Positions 24,313-32,967 of a stretch of DNA of 33,034 nucleotides are shown one piece after another. Position numbers and translations under genes: made by a program. Position 1 is the stretch's first letter. Every line of letters begins with the position of its first letter. This stretch comes from JACMQW01 sp964536965. GTDB taxonomy: Bacteria > Bdellovibrionota > UBA1018. Location: assembly GCA_964536965.1 (NCBI GenBank), contig CAZIAL010000034.1, positions 1 to 33,034 of the forward strand. The letters run 5' to 3'. The notes under the pieces were generated by a model, which was given only the letters and a program-made list of their open reading frames with translations, did no database searches and had not been told where the DNA came from.

Positions 24313-26265
24313 ATGAAAATTACGAATCTTGTCGTTTCGTCGGTCCTCGCCCTCGCGGGCCTCTCCGCCTGCGCGACTTCTTCGATCGACGGAGAAGTCG
24401 CCCCGTTCGAAAACTCGGGCAGCCTCGAAACCGTCGTCATTCTCGGGACGAACGACATCCATGGGGCGCTTGCGCCGGCGAAGCTGAAGACGAAAGACAC
24501 GCCTCCGATCGATTACGAAAAAGGCGGCGCCGCGATTTTCGCCTCGCATGTGCGGATTCTGCGCAAGCAGTACGGCGAACATCTCCTGCTCATGGATGGC
24601 GGAGATCATTTCCAGGGTTCGATCGACTCGAACCTGGAAGAAGGCCAGCCGATGGTCCGCTTTTTCAACGAACTCGGCTTCACGGCCGCCGTCATCGGAA
24701 ACCATGAGTTCGATTTCGGTCCGGAAGGTTCGCACGGACAGTACAATCCCGCCGTCCATCAGGGCAAGGATCTGCGCGGGACTCTGCGGGCACGCCTTTC
24801 GGAGGCGAAGTATCCTTACCTCGCCGCGAATATCTACGACAAAAAAACAGGTTCCTTTCCGGGCGTGCCAGGCACCCGCGCCTCCACGCTCGTGCGTGCC
24901 GGCAATCTGAAGGTCGGGATCGTCGGGCTGACGACGCTCGACACGCCGGTGACGACCCGTCCGGAGTACGTGAAGGACCTCGAGTTTCGCGACATGGCGA
25001 AGGTCGCGGTCGCCGAAGCGAGTAAGCTCCGCGAAGACGGCGCGCATATCGTCGTCGCGCTCACCCATGCGGGAGTCTTCTGCCCGATTCCGATAGCGCC
25101 CGATCGCGCGGGCCGGACGGGAATGATCAAGGAAGAGCGAGATTTTCAAACCGGCTGTCAGTCGAACCAAGAGATCCCACAGCTCCTCCGCCGCGTTCCG
25201 AAGGGAACGTTCGACGCCGTCGTTTCGGGCCATACCCACTCCGTCGTCCACCACTGGATCGAGGGCGTGCCGGTCATCCAGGGCGGAACGCAGAACGCTT
25301 ATTACAACCTCGTTTATCTCACCTACGACTGGAACAAGAAGCAGCTGCGCGCCGACAAATCGCGCATCGAGGGCCCGCTCCCGATTTGTCCGAAAATTTT
25401 CGCGAACCAAAAAAACTGCAACGGCGATGCGCCCGTGCCGGAGAAAGGCCGCGGAAAACTCGTGACGCCTCGCCTGCGGGGGGTCGAGATCGAGCCGGAC
25501 TCGAGCATGGAGCGAGTGCTGGAACCGACCTTCACGAAAACCGAAGCCAAGAAACTCGAAGTGATCGGCCAAGCCGCGCGTCCCATCGCCCATACACGCG
25601 AAGTCGAGTCGCCGCTCGGAAATCTCGTCGCCGACGCGATTCGCGCTTCGGTCGACGCGCAGATCGGGATCATGAATCCCGGCGGCATCCGCGCCGACTG
25701 GGAAAGCGGCCCGATTCGTTACGCGGATGTGTTTAGAACTCTGCCTTTCGACAACTACATCTCGAAGCTGACGCTGACCGGGAAAGAGTTGCGCCGCTTC
25801 GTGCGAATCACGCACGCGGGCGCTCGCGGATTTTTTTCGACTTCGGGTCTAAAGGTACGCGCCGTACGACGCGAGGACGAACCGCGCTCGAGCGATCTCG
25901 ACGGAAACGGAAAGATCGAGCCCTGGGAGATGGACCGCCTGATCGAGGTCACGCTCGCCAATGGCGAACCGATCGGCGAAGGCAAGCTGTATACGGTCGC
26001 GACGATCGACTTCCTGGTCTCGGGCGGCGATTCCCTGGGCTGGTTTATGAAGGGCATCCCGAAAGAGCGCATCGTCCAGATGGCCGGGCCGATTCTGCGG
26101 GATGCGGTCATGGACTATCTGCGGAAACAGACGGCGAACGCCGCCACGGGCCTGAACTCCGAAACCCGCCCGCTGGTGCGCGCGGAAGCGCCTCGGCTCG
26201 TGCTTGAAAAACGTACGACCAAGGCCGCTCCGAAACGACGGGTCCGGAAGAAAAAGCGCAGGTAG
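24313..26265 (+). CDS. 5'-nucleotidase/UshA-family metallophosphoesterase lipoprotein
   Basis: 650 residues. The signal peptide ends in LSAC with Cys20. The metallophosphoesterase domain has GTNDIHG (Asp48, His50), MDGGDHFQGS (Asp98), GNHEFDFG (Asn130, His131), ALTHAG and SGHTHS. The C-terminal nucleotide-binding domain has NPGGIRADW and RTLPFDNYISKL. Such enzymes release phosphate from nucleotides outside the cytoplasm for uptake of nucleosides and phosphate. Odd features: a perfect EF-hand-like loop DLDGNGKIEPWE at 528-539 inside the C-terminal domain, a Cys-containing insertion around the middle (CPKIFANQKNC), and a very basic tail (KRRVRKKKRR). The start is the ATG at 24313, because the signal peptide begins there; a longer frame from 24208 only adds an Arg/Pro-rich stretch through the terminator hairpin. 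Confidence 0.92.
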   Translation: MKITNLVVSSVLALAGLSACATSSIDGEVAPFENSGSLETVVILGTNDIHGALAPAKLKTKDTPPIDYEKGGAAIFASHVRILRKQYGEHLLLMDGGDHFQGSIDSNLEEGQPMVRFFNELGFTAAVIGNHEFDFGPEGSHGQYNPAVHQGKDLRGTLRARLSEAKYPYLAANIYDKKTGSFPGVPGTRASTLVRAGNLKVGIVGLTTLDTPVTTRPEYVKDLEFRDMAKVAVAEASKLREDGAHIVVALTHAGVFCPIPIAPDRAGRTGMIKEERDFQTGCQSNQEIPQLLRRVPKGTFDAVVSGHTHSVVHHWIEGVPVIQGGTQNAYYNLVYLTYDWNKKQLRADKSRIEGPLPICPKIFANQKNCNGDAPVPEKGRGKLVTPRLRGVEIEPDSSMERVLEPTFTKTEAKKLEVIGQAARPIAHTREVESPLGNLVADAIRASVDAQIGIMNPGGIRADWESGPIRYADVFRTLPFDNYISKLTLTGKELRRFVRITHAGARGFFSTSGLKVRAVRREDEPRSSDLDGNGKIEPWEMDRLIEVTLANGEPIGEGKLYTVATIDFLVSGGDSLGWFMKGIPKERIVQMAGPILRDAVMDYLRKQTANAATGLNSETRPLVRAEAPRLVLEKRTTKAAPKRRVRKKKRR

Positions 26266-26311
26266 GCGCTTCCCCCCGAAAGGCGGAAAGCTTCGCGTCT
26301 GCGGAAAACCA

Positions 26312-26333
26312 GTTTACCCGTTTACTCGTTTAC
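26312..26333 (+). repeat. Three GTTTAC copies at 8-bp spacing
   Basis: GTTTAC at 26312-26317, 26320-26325 and 26328-26333. The last copy overlaps the proposed -35 element of the next gene. Binding of a regulator is possible. Confidence 0.4.
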
Positions 26334-26357
26334 AAAGGCAACGCAGTGCGGTATAGC
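26329..26357 (+). promoter_or_regulatory. Promoter-like hexamers of the small secreted protein, leaderless geometry
   Basis: TTTACA (26329-26334), exactly 17 nt, TATAGC (26352-26357), then 6 nt to an ATG at 26364. This is the best promoter match seen in the window. The transcript would begin on or beside the ATG. Confidence 0.5.
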
Positions 26358-26363
26358 GGGCGC

Positions 26364-26738
26364 ATGATGAAAATGCTTTCGGTGATTTCTTTCCTGGTGT
26401 TTGGCTCCGTGACGTCGGCCTTCGCGGTCGATGCGAATGTTTACTGTAAGGCCGAAGGCCAGATCTACGACGTCGTGGCCGACGAGGATGCTTACGAATG
26501 CCGAGGCGCTTTCCTTTACGAATCCGGAGACGCCTGCTTTACCGGGCAGCGCGCGGCCGCGATCGAAATCCTGAACGGGCTGCGAGAAGCCGGGTATTTC
26601 GACGGGACGGACGGGGAATATATCAAGGACGCCAAGTTTAAGGGCAAACAGCAGATCGCCTACACCGCCGTCGACGAAGCGAACGAAACGGAGAGCAAAG
26701 CGACCCTCTCGCGCTGTACCTCCGATTTTTTCAGGTAA
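26364..26738 (+). CDS. Small secreted protein, four cysteines, unknown function
   Basis: 124 residues. The signal peptide (MMKMLSVISFLVFGSVTSAFA) is followed by a mature part of about 100 residues with four cysteines (NVYC, YEC, DAC, SRC), enough for two disulfides, as expected for a periplasmic or secreted protein. I do not recognise the family. An upstream GTG at 26346 would extend it by six residues but lies inside the proposed promoter, so I prefer the ATG at 26364; ATG at 26367 is equally possible. There is no ribosome site. It stands alone between the nucleotidase and prkA. Confidence 0.7.
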   Translation: MMKMLSVISFLVFGSVTSAFAVDANVYCKAEGQIYDVVADEDAYECRGAFLYESGDACFTGQRAAAIEILNGLREAGYFDGTDGEYIKDAKFKGKQQIAYTAVDEANETESKATLSRCTSDFFR

Positions 26739-26832
26739 GGACGCGCGCGCCCGGATCGCGCCGCGATCCTCCGCTCCGGCGTCAAAATCCCGTCGTTAGA
26801 CGCTCGCTTTTCCTCCCGATACACTAGAGGGT

Positions 26833-29127
26833 ATGAATGGCGATCGCCCCCAAAGTCCGAATCAGTGGCTCAGTCAGTGGGCGGATAAGACCGTCAACCA
26901 GAACTTCGATCGCGCGAAAACCGTGCTCTCTTTCGAAGAATATCTGAACGTGCTGGCGGAAAATCCCGCCGCCCAGCTTCGGGGCTCGGCCCACTACATG
27001 GCCGATATGATGGACCACTTCGGCCGGACGAAGCCGACGGATCCCCTCGTCGGCGTCGAGGAACGATTTAAAGTCTTCGATGCGAGTCCCTCTTCGCGAA
27101 AAGTCGTCGGCCAGGAAACCGTCCAGCACGCGATCTATAATTCGCTCCGTACCTTTCAGCGCCAGGGCTTCAACAATAAGCTGATCCTCCTGCACGGGCC
27201 GAATGGAAGCGCGAAGAGCTCGCTGATCCATGCGCTCATGACCGGAATGGAACGCTACTCGGCCTCTCCGGATGGCGCGACCTACACATTTAACTGGGTT
27301 TTTCCCCACGAAAAAGTCACGAAACACTCCCTCGGTCTCGGTTCGCAAAGTTCGGCGAGCTCGCGCGAGGGGAAACTCACGAGTTATGCCAAGCTCACGG
27401 ACGACGATGTCGCCGCGCGGATTCCTTCCGACCTGCGCGACCATCCGTTTCTCCTGATTCCGGTCGAAGGGCGCCGTGAATTTCTCGCGCAGCTCATCGG
27501 CAAGACGAAGACCGACCAGCTCTGGCCGCAGCTTCCCCTCGCCCTGACCCAGGGCGACCTGAATCCGCGCTGCAAGGAGATCGCGAGCGCGCTGCTGAAA
27601 GCGAACGACGGAGACTTTAAAAAGGTGCTCATGCACGTCCAGGTCGAGCGCTTCTTCTTCTCCCGCCGTTATCGCAAGGGCATGGTCACGGTCGAACCGC
27701 AGCTGCATGTGGATGCGCAGTTCAACCTGCTGGCGATGAATCGGAACTATTCGAACCTTCCCCCTTCGCTCCAAAGCCTGAACCTGTTCACGCTGACGGG
27801 CGATCTGATCGACGGAAACCGCGGCGGCATCGAGTACTCGGACCTGCTGAAGCGACCGGTGGACTCGTTTAAGTACCTGCTCGTGGCTTGCGAAACCGGG
27901 TGCGTGAACGTCGGACCGGCGATCGTTTACCTCGATACGGTTTTCCTCGGATCCTGCAACGATCTACAGCTGGACGCTTTCAAAGAGTTCCCGGATTTCA
28001 TGTCGTTTAAAGCCCGGATGGAGCTGATTCGCGTTCCGTACCTCCTGCGAGTTTCCGAGGAAAGCGAGATCTACGCGGAAGAACTTCGCCAGGTGGCGCA
28101 GTCCAAGCCCGTCTCCCCGCATACCGACTGGGCGCTCGCGACCTGGGCGGTGCTCACTCGACTGAAGAAGCCGAACTCCATCAACTACCCCCCGGGTATC
28201 TCGAGCATCGTCGCGGCCCTCTCTCCGCTCGACAAAGCGAAACTCCTCGATACCGGCGAGATGCCGGCGGCGCTCGGGCCCGAGGATCGAAAGATCCTGC
28301 GCGGAAACCTGAAGCGCGTGCGCGAGGAATACCAGAACGTTCCGTACTACGAGGGCCGCATCGGGGCCTCGGCGCGCGAGGTGAAATCGATTCTCTTTTC
28401 CGCCGCCCAGCACCCGGATTTCGAGTGCCTCTCCCCGCTCGCGGTGCTTCGCGAGATGGAAGAATTCGTGAAACGGACGAGCGAATACGAGTTCCTCCGC
28501 CAAGACATCAAAGACGGCTACCACGACTGCGCCGAATTCATCCAGACGGTACGGAGCGAGTACCTGAACGTCGTGGACCGCGAAGTGCGGGACTCCATCG
28601 GACTCTACGATTCGAAGCAGTGGGAAGATTTCATCCGCCGTTATGTGCAGCATCTTTCCCTCGTGCTGAAGAAGGAACGCCATAAGAACGCGCTGACCGG
28701 TAAACTCGAGGATCCGGATTATCCGCTCATCGAGGAGTTCGAGAAGATCATCGAAGCGCCGACCGCGGAAGCGGAGCTGACGAATTTTCGCAACGGGATC
28801 ATCTCCCAGATCGGCGCCTGGTCGCTCGACCATCCGCACGCGCCGGTCGTGTACTCGAAGGTTTTCCCCGAATACTGGCGGAAACTCGAAAAACACTACT
28901 ACCAGTCGCAGAAGGACGTGCTGACGAAGATGCACGACGCGATCCTGCTTTACGGCCGGGCCAGCGATACGGGCGATGAGATCGAGTCGACGAACAGCAA
29001 CCTCTCCGAAGGCCAGCGTTTGGCCCGCCAGACGGTCGAAAACATGCGGAAGAACCTCGGATATACCGTCGAAGGCGCGCGCGAGGTGATCACGTTTCTG
29101 ATGAAATCGAGGTACCACTCGGGATGA
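26833..29127 (+). CDS. prkA: PrkA-family serine protein kinase (AAA domain)
   Basis: 764 residues, longer than E. coli YeaG (644). The N-terminal AAA domain has the Walker A GPNGSAKSS (122-130) and the surrounding YNSLRTFQRQGF and LILLHG; the C-terminal half carries the PrkA kinase-like region. In other bacteria PrkA/YeaG is a stress and stationary-phase factor acting with YeaH (DUF444) and SpoVR/YcgB. Neither partner is in the window. Start: ATG at 26833 right after AGAGGGT; TACACT at 26820-26825 could be a -10 element 7 nt ahead. Its stop overlaps the next start (ATGA, 29124-29127), which ties it to a secreted protein and not to the usual partners. Confidence 0.9.
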   Translation: MNGDRPQSPNQWLSQWADKTVNQNFDRAKTVLSFEEYLNVLAENPAAQLRGSAHYMADMMDHFGRTKPTDPLVGVEERFKVFDASPSSRKVVGQETVQHAIYNSLRTFQRQGFNNKLILLHGPNGSAKSSLIHALMTGMERYSASPDGATYTFNWVFPHEKVTKHSLGLGSQSSASSREGKLTSYAKLTDDDVAARIPSDLRDHPFLLIPVEGRREFLAQLIGKTKTDQLWPQLPLALTQGDLNPRCKEIASALLKANDGDFKKVLMHVQVERFFFSRRYRKGMVTVEPQLHVDAQFNLLAMNRNYSNLPPSLQSLNLFTLTGDLIDGNRGGIEYSDLLKRPVDSFKYLLVACETGCVNVGPAIVYLDTVFLGSCNDLQLDAFKEFPDFMSFKARMELIRVPYLLRVSEESEIYAEELRQVAQSKPVSPHTDWALATWAVLTRLKKPNSINYPPGISSIVAALSPLDKAKLLDTGEMPAALGPEDRKILRGNLKRVREEYQNVPYYEGRIGASAREVKSILFSAAQHPDFECLSPLAVLREMEEFVKRTSEYEFLRQDIKDGYHDCAEFIQTVRSEYLNVVDREVRDSIGLYDSKQWEDFIRRYVQHLSLVLKKERHKNALTGKLEDPDYPLIEEFEKIIEAPTAEAELTNFRNGIISQIGAWSLDHPHAPVVYSKVFPEYWRKLEKHYYQSQKDVLTKMHDAILLYGRASDTGDEIESTNSNLSEGQRLARQTVENMRKNLGYTVEGAREVITFLMKSRYHSG

Positions 29128-30200
29128 AAGTCGCATTCGGCGTCGCCTGGAAATTCGCGCTGATCTGGGTCGGCTCGTTCGCGGGCATGATCGCCCCGGC
29201 CGAAGCGAAATGCACGCGCCGCGTGGCGGATCCTCTGGTCGTCGCGCGTTACCAGCAGTGCAATCCGCGGAAAATGATTTCCTACCTGCATAACAATATC
29301 GTCACGCCTTACAACTTCCAGTGCGCGAAGGCGATCCAGGAGACCTGCGTGCAGGAAGGCTGCGCGAAGCCGAAGAATGAGGCCGAACTCGCGCGTTGCC
29401 AAGGGCGGTACGTCGCGATTCTGTCGAGCTGCCAGGACGAGATCGATGGCGCGGCGAAAATGGCGATGTGCAAGGATTCCGGCGCGTGGACGGTGGCGGC
29501 CATCGGACCGGGACGAAAGCCGACGTCGATCGCCAAAACGACTCCGAAAATCGCCGCGGCCGCGGAGCCGCCGAGAAATACCGTCGTTACTGGGACGCCG
29601 AATCTGGCCGCGATGGATGCGCAACCTAAGTTCACCGCGCTCACCGAGCAACCTCATGTTTCGGCAGCGACCGATACGAATTTCGCCGCTCCTACGGTCG
29701 CTTCCGCGGCTCCGCCGGCACCCGCGATCGGGCTTGACCCTCCGCCGGGTGCCGCCCGACCGTCCGCCGCGCCCGAGATGGCGGCCACTCGCGAAGAAGC
29801 TCCCGTGCGCGCCCTTGTGCTTCGAAATGTCCCGAGCGGCGGAATCGTCCTGAAAGATTTCATCGGACCCCAGCCCGCACCGAAGCCCCTGACGCGAATC
29901 GATTCCGATCCGTCGCGCGAGGAGGATATGGGGCTCGCCTACACGCTCGACCCACCGCCGGCTTCTCGCATGGTCGTACCCGCGCCCGCGCGTCATCCCG
30001 ACCCGATTCCGCCGGCCCTGCCGACGGTTACGAAATCCCAGGAACGTTCGAAAGCTCCGCCTTCTCGCGAATACACGATCGAAATGAAGACCGAGACTTA
30101 TTTCGATATGGAAACCGGCGATATGTACGCGATCCGGAAGCCGATCCGCCGCTATAAACGGGGTCCCGCCCCGCGGCCAAACCGCCGGCGCGCGAATTAG
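29124..30200 (+). CDS. Secreted Cys-rich / Pro-Ala-rich protein, unknown
   Basis: 358 residues. The signal peptide (about 1-28, ending PAEA) is followed by a region with eight cysteines (about 30-125; QQC, FQC, ETC, EGC, ARC, SSC, AMC), a small disulfide-bonded domain of unknown type. Then comes a long Pro/Ala/Thr-rich, probably disordered stretch (about 130-300) and a basic tail (RRYKRGPAPRPNRRR). The start overlaps the prkA stop by 4 bp, so translation is probably coupled to a cytoplasmic kinase, an unusual pairing. No family is recognised; an envelope-linked role is the most I can infer. Confidence 0.75.
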   Translation: MKVAFGVAWKFALIWVGSFAGMIAPAEAKCTRRVADPLVVARYQQCNPRKMISYLHNNIVTPYNFQCAKAIQETCVQEGCAKPKNEAELARCQGRYVAILSSCQDEIDGAAKMAMCKDSGAWTVAAIGPGRKPTSIAKTTPKIAAAAEPPRNTVVTGTPNLAAMDAQPKFTALTEQPHVSAATDTNFAAPTVASAAPPAPAIGLDPPPGAARPSAAPEMAATREEAPVRALVLRNVPSGGIVLKDFIGPQPAPKPLTRIDSDPSREEDMGLAYTLDPPPASRMVVPAPARHPDPIPPALPTVTKSQERSKAPPSREYTIEMKTETYFDMETGDMYAIRKPIRRYKRGPAPRPNRRRAN

Positions 30201-30296
30201 TCCATCCGCGGAATTGAACGCAGCATTCAGGTGACTGAGCATGCGATCCTCCTCGAACTAACCATCCTCCGAAAACTATGCTAAATCCTCTCCACG

Positions 30297-31355
30297 ATGG
30301 CTCGCCCGAATAACGTCACCCGCGATCTCCAGCAGAACACCTATACGGTGCGCTTTGCCGTGGGACCGGGCCAGGACGGCATCCGTCTCGACCATTTTCT
30401 GAAAGAGCATTATCGCCGCCGATCGCGCGAGCAGATTAAACAGGCGATCGACGAAGGAATCGTCACGCTCGCCAGGAACCAGAGCCCCCACCTGATGGCG
30501 GGAAAGTTAAAACCGTCCTCGCAGCTCGTCCCGGGGGACGAGATTCTCGTCGTCTCCGAACGCAGGGGCGAGCCCGAAGTGAATTTCAACTATAAGGTGA
30601 TTTACGAGGACGAGGTTCTCTTCGTCGTCGATAAGCCGCCGAACCTGCCCGTCCACCCCTCGGGCCGCTTTTTCTTCAACACCCTGCTCATCCATCTGAA
30701 GACCCAGGCGAAAGAGCGCGCGCTGCTTAAACCCCTCGAAGCCGACGAGCTCTACTACCTCGGCCACCGCATCGACAAGGAAACGAGCGGCATCCTGGTT
30801 CTCACGAAGGACGCGGAAAGCTGTGCGAACGTCGTCGCGCAGTTCGCCCAGAGAAAGACCGAAAAAACCTATCTCGCCATCGTACATGGGGAATCACCCG
30901 ATACGTTCGAAGTCGATGAGCCGATGGGCCGCGCGGTCCGCTCGAAAATCCGGCTGAAGATGGAATGCCTCCCCGAGGAAGACGGCGGCCAGGTGGCGAA
31001 AACCACGTTCAGAACCCTGGAGCGCGCCGGGGCCGCCGGCAGGCGTTACTCGCTCGTCGAGTGTTATCCGAAGACGGGCCGTCAGCACCAGAGTCGCGTG
31101 CACGCCGAACGGGCCGGATTCCCGCTCGTCGGCGATAAACTCTATGGCGTCGACGAAGATTTCGCGCTCCTCTTCTACGATCGCGATCGACTGACTCCCG
31201 AGGCCGAGGCGAAACTCCTGCTGCCGCGGCATGCCCTCCACGCCGCGCGTTTAACGATTACGCATCCCACGACGGGGAAGCCCATCGAGTTCGTCAGCGA
31301 GCTGCGGGAGGACCTCGCGGAATTCTTTCAGACCCAGCGAGGGCTGGATCGCTAG
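30297..31355 (+). CDS. RluA-family RNA pseudouridine synthase
   Basis: 352 residues. An S4-like RNA-binding start (about 28-90; IRLDHFLKEHYRRRS) is followed by the catalytic domain with LGHRIDKETSGILVL, where Asp160 is the catalytic aspartate of the HRLDxxTSG motif, and KTGRQHQSRVH, a variant of TGRTHQIRVH. Such enzymes isomerise uridine to pseudouridine in 23S rRNA or tRNA; the position modified cannot be told. A TATGCT hexamer lies at 30277-30282; no ribosome site is seen before the ATG. It is convergent with the HAD gene, with 19 bp between the stops containing the palindrome CGAGCGCTCG. Confidence 0.92.
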   Translation: MARPNNVTRDLQQNTYTVRFAVGPGQDGIRLDHFLKEHYRRRSREQIKQAIDEGIVTLARNQSPHLMAGKLKPSSQLVPGDEILVVSERRGEPEVNFNYKVIYEDEVLFVVDKPPNLPVHPSGRFFFNTLLIHLKTQAKERALLKPLEADELYYLGHRIDKETSGILVLTKDAESCANVVAQFAQRKTEKTYLAIVHGESPDTFEVDEPMGRAVRSKIRLKMECLPEEDGGQVAKTTFRTLERAGAAGRRYSLVECYPKTGRQHQSRVHAERAGFPLVGDKLYGVDEDFALLFYDRDRLTPEAEAKLLLPRHALHAARLTITHPTTGKPIEFVSELREDLAEFFQTQRGLDR

Positions 31356-31374
31356 CCTTCGGGCGAGCGCTCGT

Positions 31375-32238
31375 TTACTTCCGCGAGGCGAGAAGTTTTT
31401 CGGCCATTTCGACGAACCCCTGCCCGCTCGGTCGCGCGGTGACATAGGTCGGCGGAAATTTCAGCCGATCGACAAATTTCGCGAGGTTCGCGACTCCGAC
31501 CGAGGTCGGAAAATACCGGAACATCGGCTCGTCGTTCGGCGAGTCGCCGGCGAAGATCCATTCGGAGAGCGGGGGCACGGAAAGATCCGAGGGCAAGGTC
31601 ACCGCGAGACTCGGCGGAAACTTGCGCCCGAGGCCCGGCGCGCCGGCGTCGATCCAGGCTTGAAAGCCTGCTTTCTTATCGAACTCCCCGTACCAGGTGT
31701 TTACATGGATGCTCGAGACCTTCGCGTGCGCGCCCTCGCGCTCGCAGACGGAGACCAGCCGATCGACCTCGTCGCGTGCCCAGGGTTTCACATCCTCGCA
31801 AAAATCGATCGCGAGGTCGTTCTCTCGGTAAGCCTGATCGGATGCGTACGAAAGCCCGGGAAACTCCTGCTCAAGCGTGGCGCGAAGTTTCCTGAGCTTC
31901 TTCTCCCGGTCGGGGTCTCCACCCGGGGTTTCGTGGCGATGACGAACGGTGCGGAGCATTCCCCCATCGAGCTGCTCGCGCATGAAGAAGGTAAAAGCCC
32001 CGTTCTCGCAAACGACGGCGTCCACCGGCCAGAATCGCGCGAAATGATCGCACCAACCGGCGGGGCGGCCCGTGATCGGAACGAGGAAGAAACCCGCGCG
32101 TTTTAGCCGCCAGAGCGCATCGAAAGCTTCGGCCGAAAGCAGGCCTTCACTGGAGAACGTATCGTCGATATCGAAGGCGACGCCGCGAATTCCGGAAAGA
32201 CTTTGCGCATCGAGGGAATTCCAAGGTTTCGTCGGCAT
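31375..32238 (-). CDS. HAD-superfamily phosphatase (Cof/IIB type)
   Basis: 287 residues. Motif I is FDIDDT (nucleophile Asp23, acid Asp25), motif II ITGRPAG (Thr56), a Lys at 188/189 for motif III, and motif IV FAGDSPNDEPMF (Asp232, Asp236). The cap between II and III is of the IIB kind, as in sugar phosphate and mannosyl phosphoglycerate phosphatases. It would dephosphorylate a small metabolite in the cytoplasm; the substrate is unknown. It lies 19 bp after the outer-membrane protein gene, same strand, so the two are probably co-transcribed even though their roles seem unrelated. Confidence 0.88.
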   Translation of the reverse strand: MPTKPWNSLDAQSLSGIRGVAFDIDDTFSSEGLLSAEAFDALWRLKRAGFFLVPITGRPAGWCDHFARFWPVDAVVCENGAFTFFMREQLDGGMLRTVRHRHETPGGDPDREKKLRKLRATLEQEFPGLSYASDQAYRENDLAIDFCEDVKPWARDEVDRLVSVCEREGAHAKVSSIHVNTWYGEFDKKAGFQAWIDAGAPGLGRKFPPSLAVTLPSDLSVPPLSEWIFAGDSPNDEPMFRYFPTSVGVANLAKFVDRLKFPPTYVTARPSGQGFVEMAEKLLASRK

Positions 32239-32257
32239 CGTCGTCCTTCGGGAAATA

Positions 32258-32863
32258 TTACGGTTCGAAAAGAATTCCGCCCGAGATGTAGCTCTCGGTT
32301 TTGTTGACGCTGACTCCGACTTCGCTCACGAAGCGCGTCTTCGCCCCAGCCGGGTGATAGATCGCGCCCAGCGCGATCTGGGTCGTCCAGTGGTAGTCGC
32401 CCGAATAGAAGGCCGGGCCGAACGGAATCGCGATAAACGGTTCGACCCGATTTCCGGCCCCGTCCGAGAAGGTTTTATGGAGGTAAGGCACGGCCGCGAC
32501 TTCCATCTGCCCGCGGTCATTCCGGTAGCGGTAATAGATGGACTGGAGCGCGACCCCGAAACCAGGCTGGAGCTCGACGTCGGGGATAAAGTCGAAGGTC
32601 ACCGCCGTACCGACCCGAAACTGGCGCTGGCCGGTGCCGGTCCCGAGGATCAGGTGGAGGTTATTCAGCTCGGTGATCCCTTGGGTGTACCTGACACTGC
32701 CGGCGACCCCGCCCGAGTTCGTCAGAGTCACCTCCGGCTCGAAGCCAAAGGCATTATTTCCGACGTCGACGAAGCGCGGCAAATTAAAAACCCCGGCCCG
32801 CGCGGCGGGCATCGTAAACAGGGTAAAAAGCACGATAAGGCCAAGCGAGTGCAAAGCTTTCAT
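32258..32863 (-). CDS. Putative β-barrel outer-membrane protein
   Basis: 201 residues. A signal peptide (MKALHSLGLIVLFTLFTMPAARA) is followed by alternating polar/hydrophobic stretches typical of a small barrel: SVRYTQGI, FRVGTAVTFDF, VALQSIYYRYR, TQIALGAIY, RFVSEVGVSV and SYISGGILF. The protein ends in an aromatic-containing strand (GGILFEP), as barrel proteins often do. I read about eight strands. No family name is recognised. GGAGG abuts the ATG with only 1 nt between, so translation may begin at TTG four codons in; the ATG is kept because it starts a normal signal peptide. Confidence 0.7.
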   Translation of the reverse strand: MKALHSLGLIVLFTLFTMPAARAGVFNLPRFVDVGNNAFGFEPEVTLTNSGGVAGSVRYTQGITELNNLHLILGTGTGQRQFRVGTAVTFDFIPDVELQPGFGVALQSIYYRYRNDRGQMEVAAVPYLHKTFSDGAGNRVEPFIAIPFGPAFYSGDYHWTTQIALGAIYHPAGAKTRFVSEVGVSVNKTESYISGGILFEP

Positions 32864-32902
32864 CCCTCCACGCTCGCAAAGCCGAGTGGGGAAATCAAGT
32901 GA

Positions 32903-32931
32903 TTGACAGTCTGTATTACTTCCCTTAATTC
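32903..32931 (+). promoter_or_regulatory. Probable promoter of tRNA-His
   Basis: A perfect -35 TTGACA (32903-32908), 17 nt, TAATTC (32926-32931), a weak -10. Transcription would begin about 30 nt before the tRNA. Confidence 0.45.
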
Positions 32932-32940
32932 TAGGCGCTC

Positions 32941-32963
32941 ATGACTGATTTTCAATCAGTCAT
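32941..32963. repeat. Perfect 10-bp inverted repeat in the tRNA leader
   Basis: ATGACTGATT, loop TTC, AATCAGTCAT. It ends 4 nt before the tRNA and follows the proposed transcription start. No T-run follows, so it is not a standard terminator; it may shape the precursor for RNase P or bind a protein. Confidence 0.6.
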
Positions 32964-32967
32964 CTGT

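Noticed and set aside
24298..25815. Minus-strand open frame of 505 codons opposite the nucleotidase
   Set aside because: Antisense to a gene with all phosphoesterase motifs.
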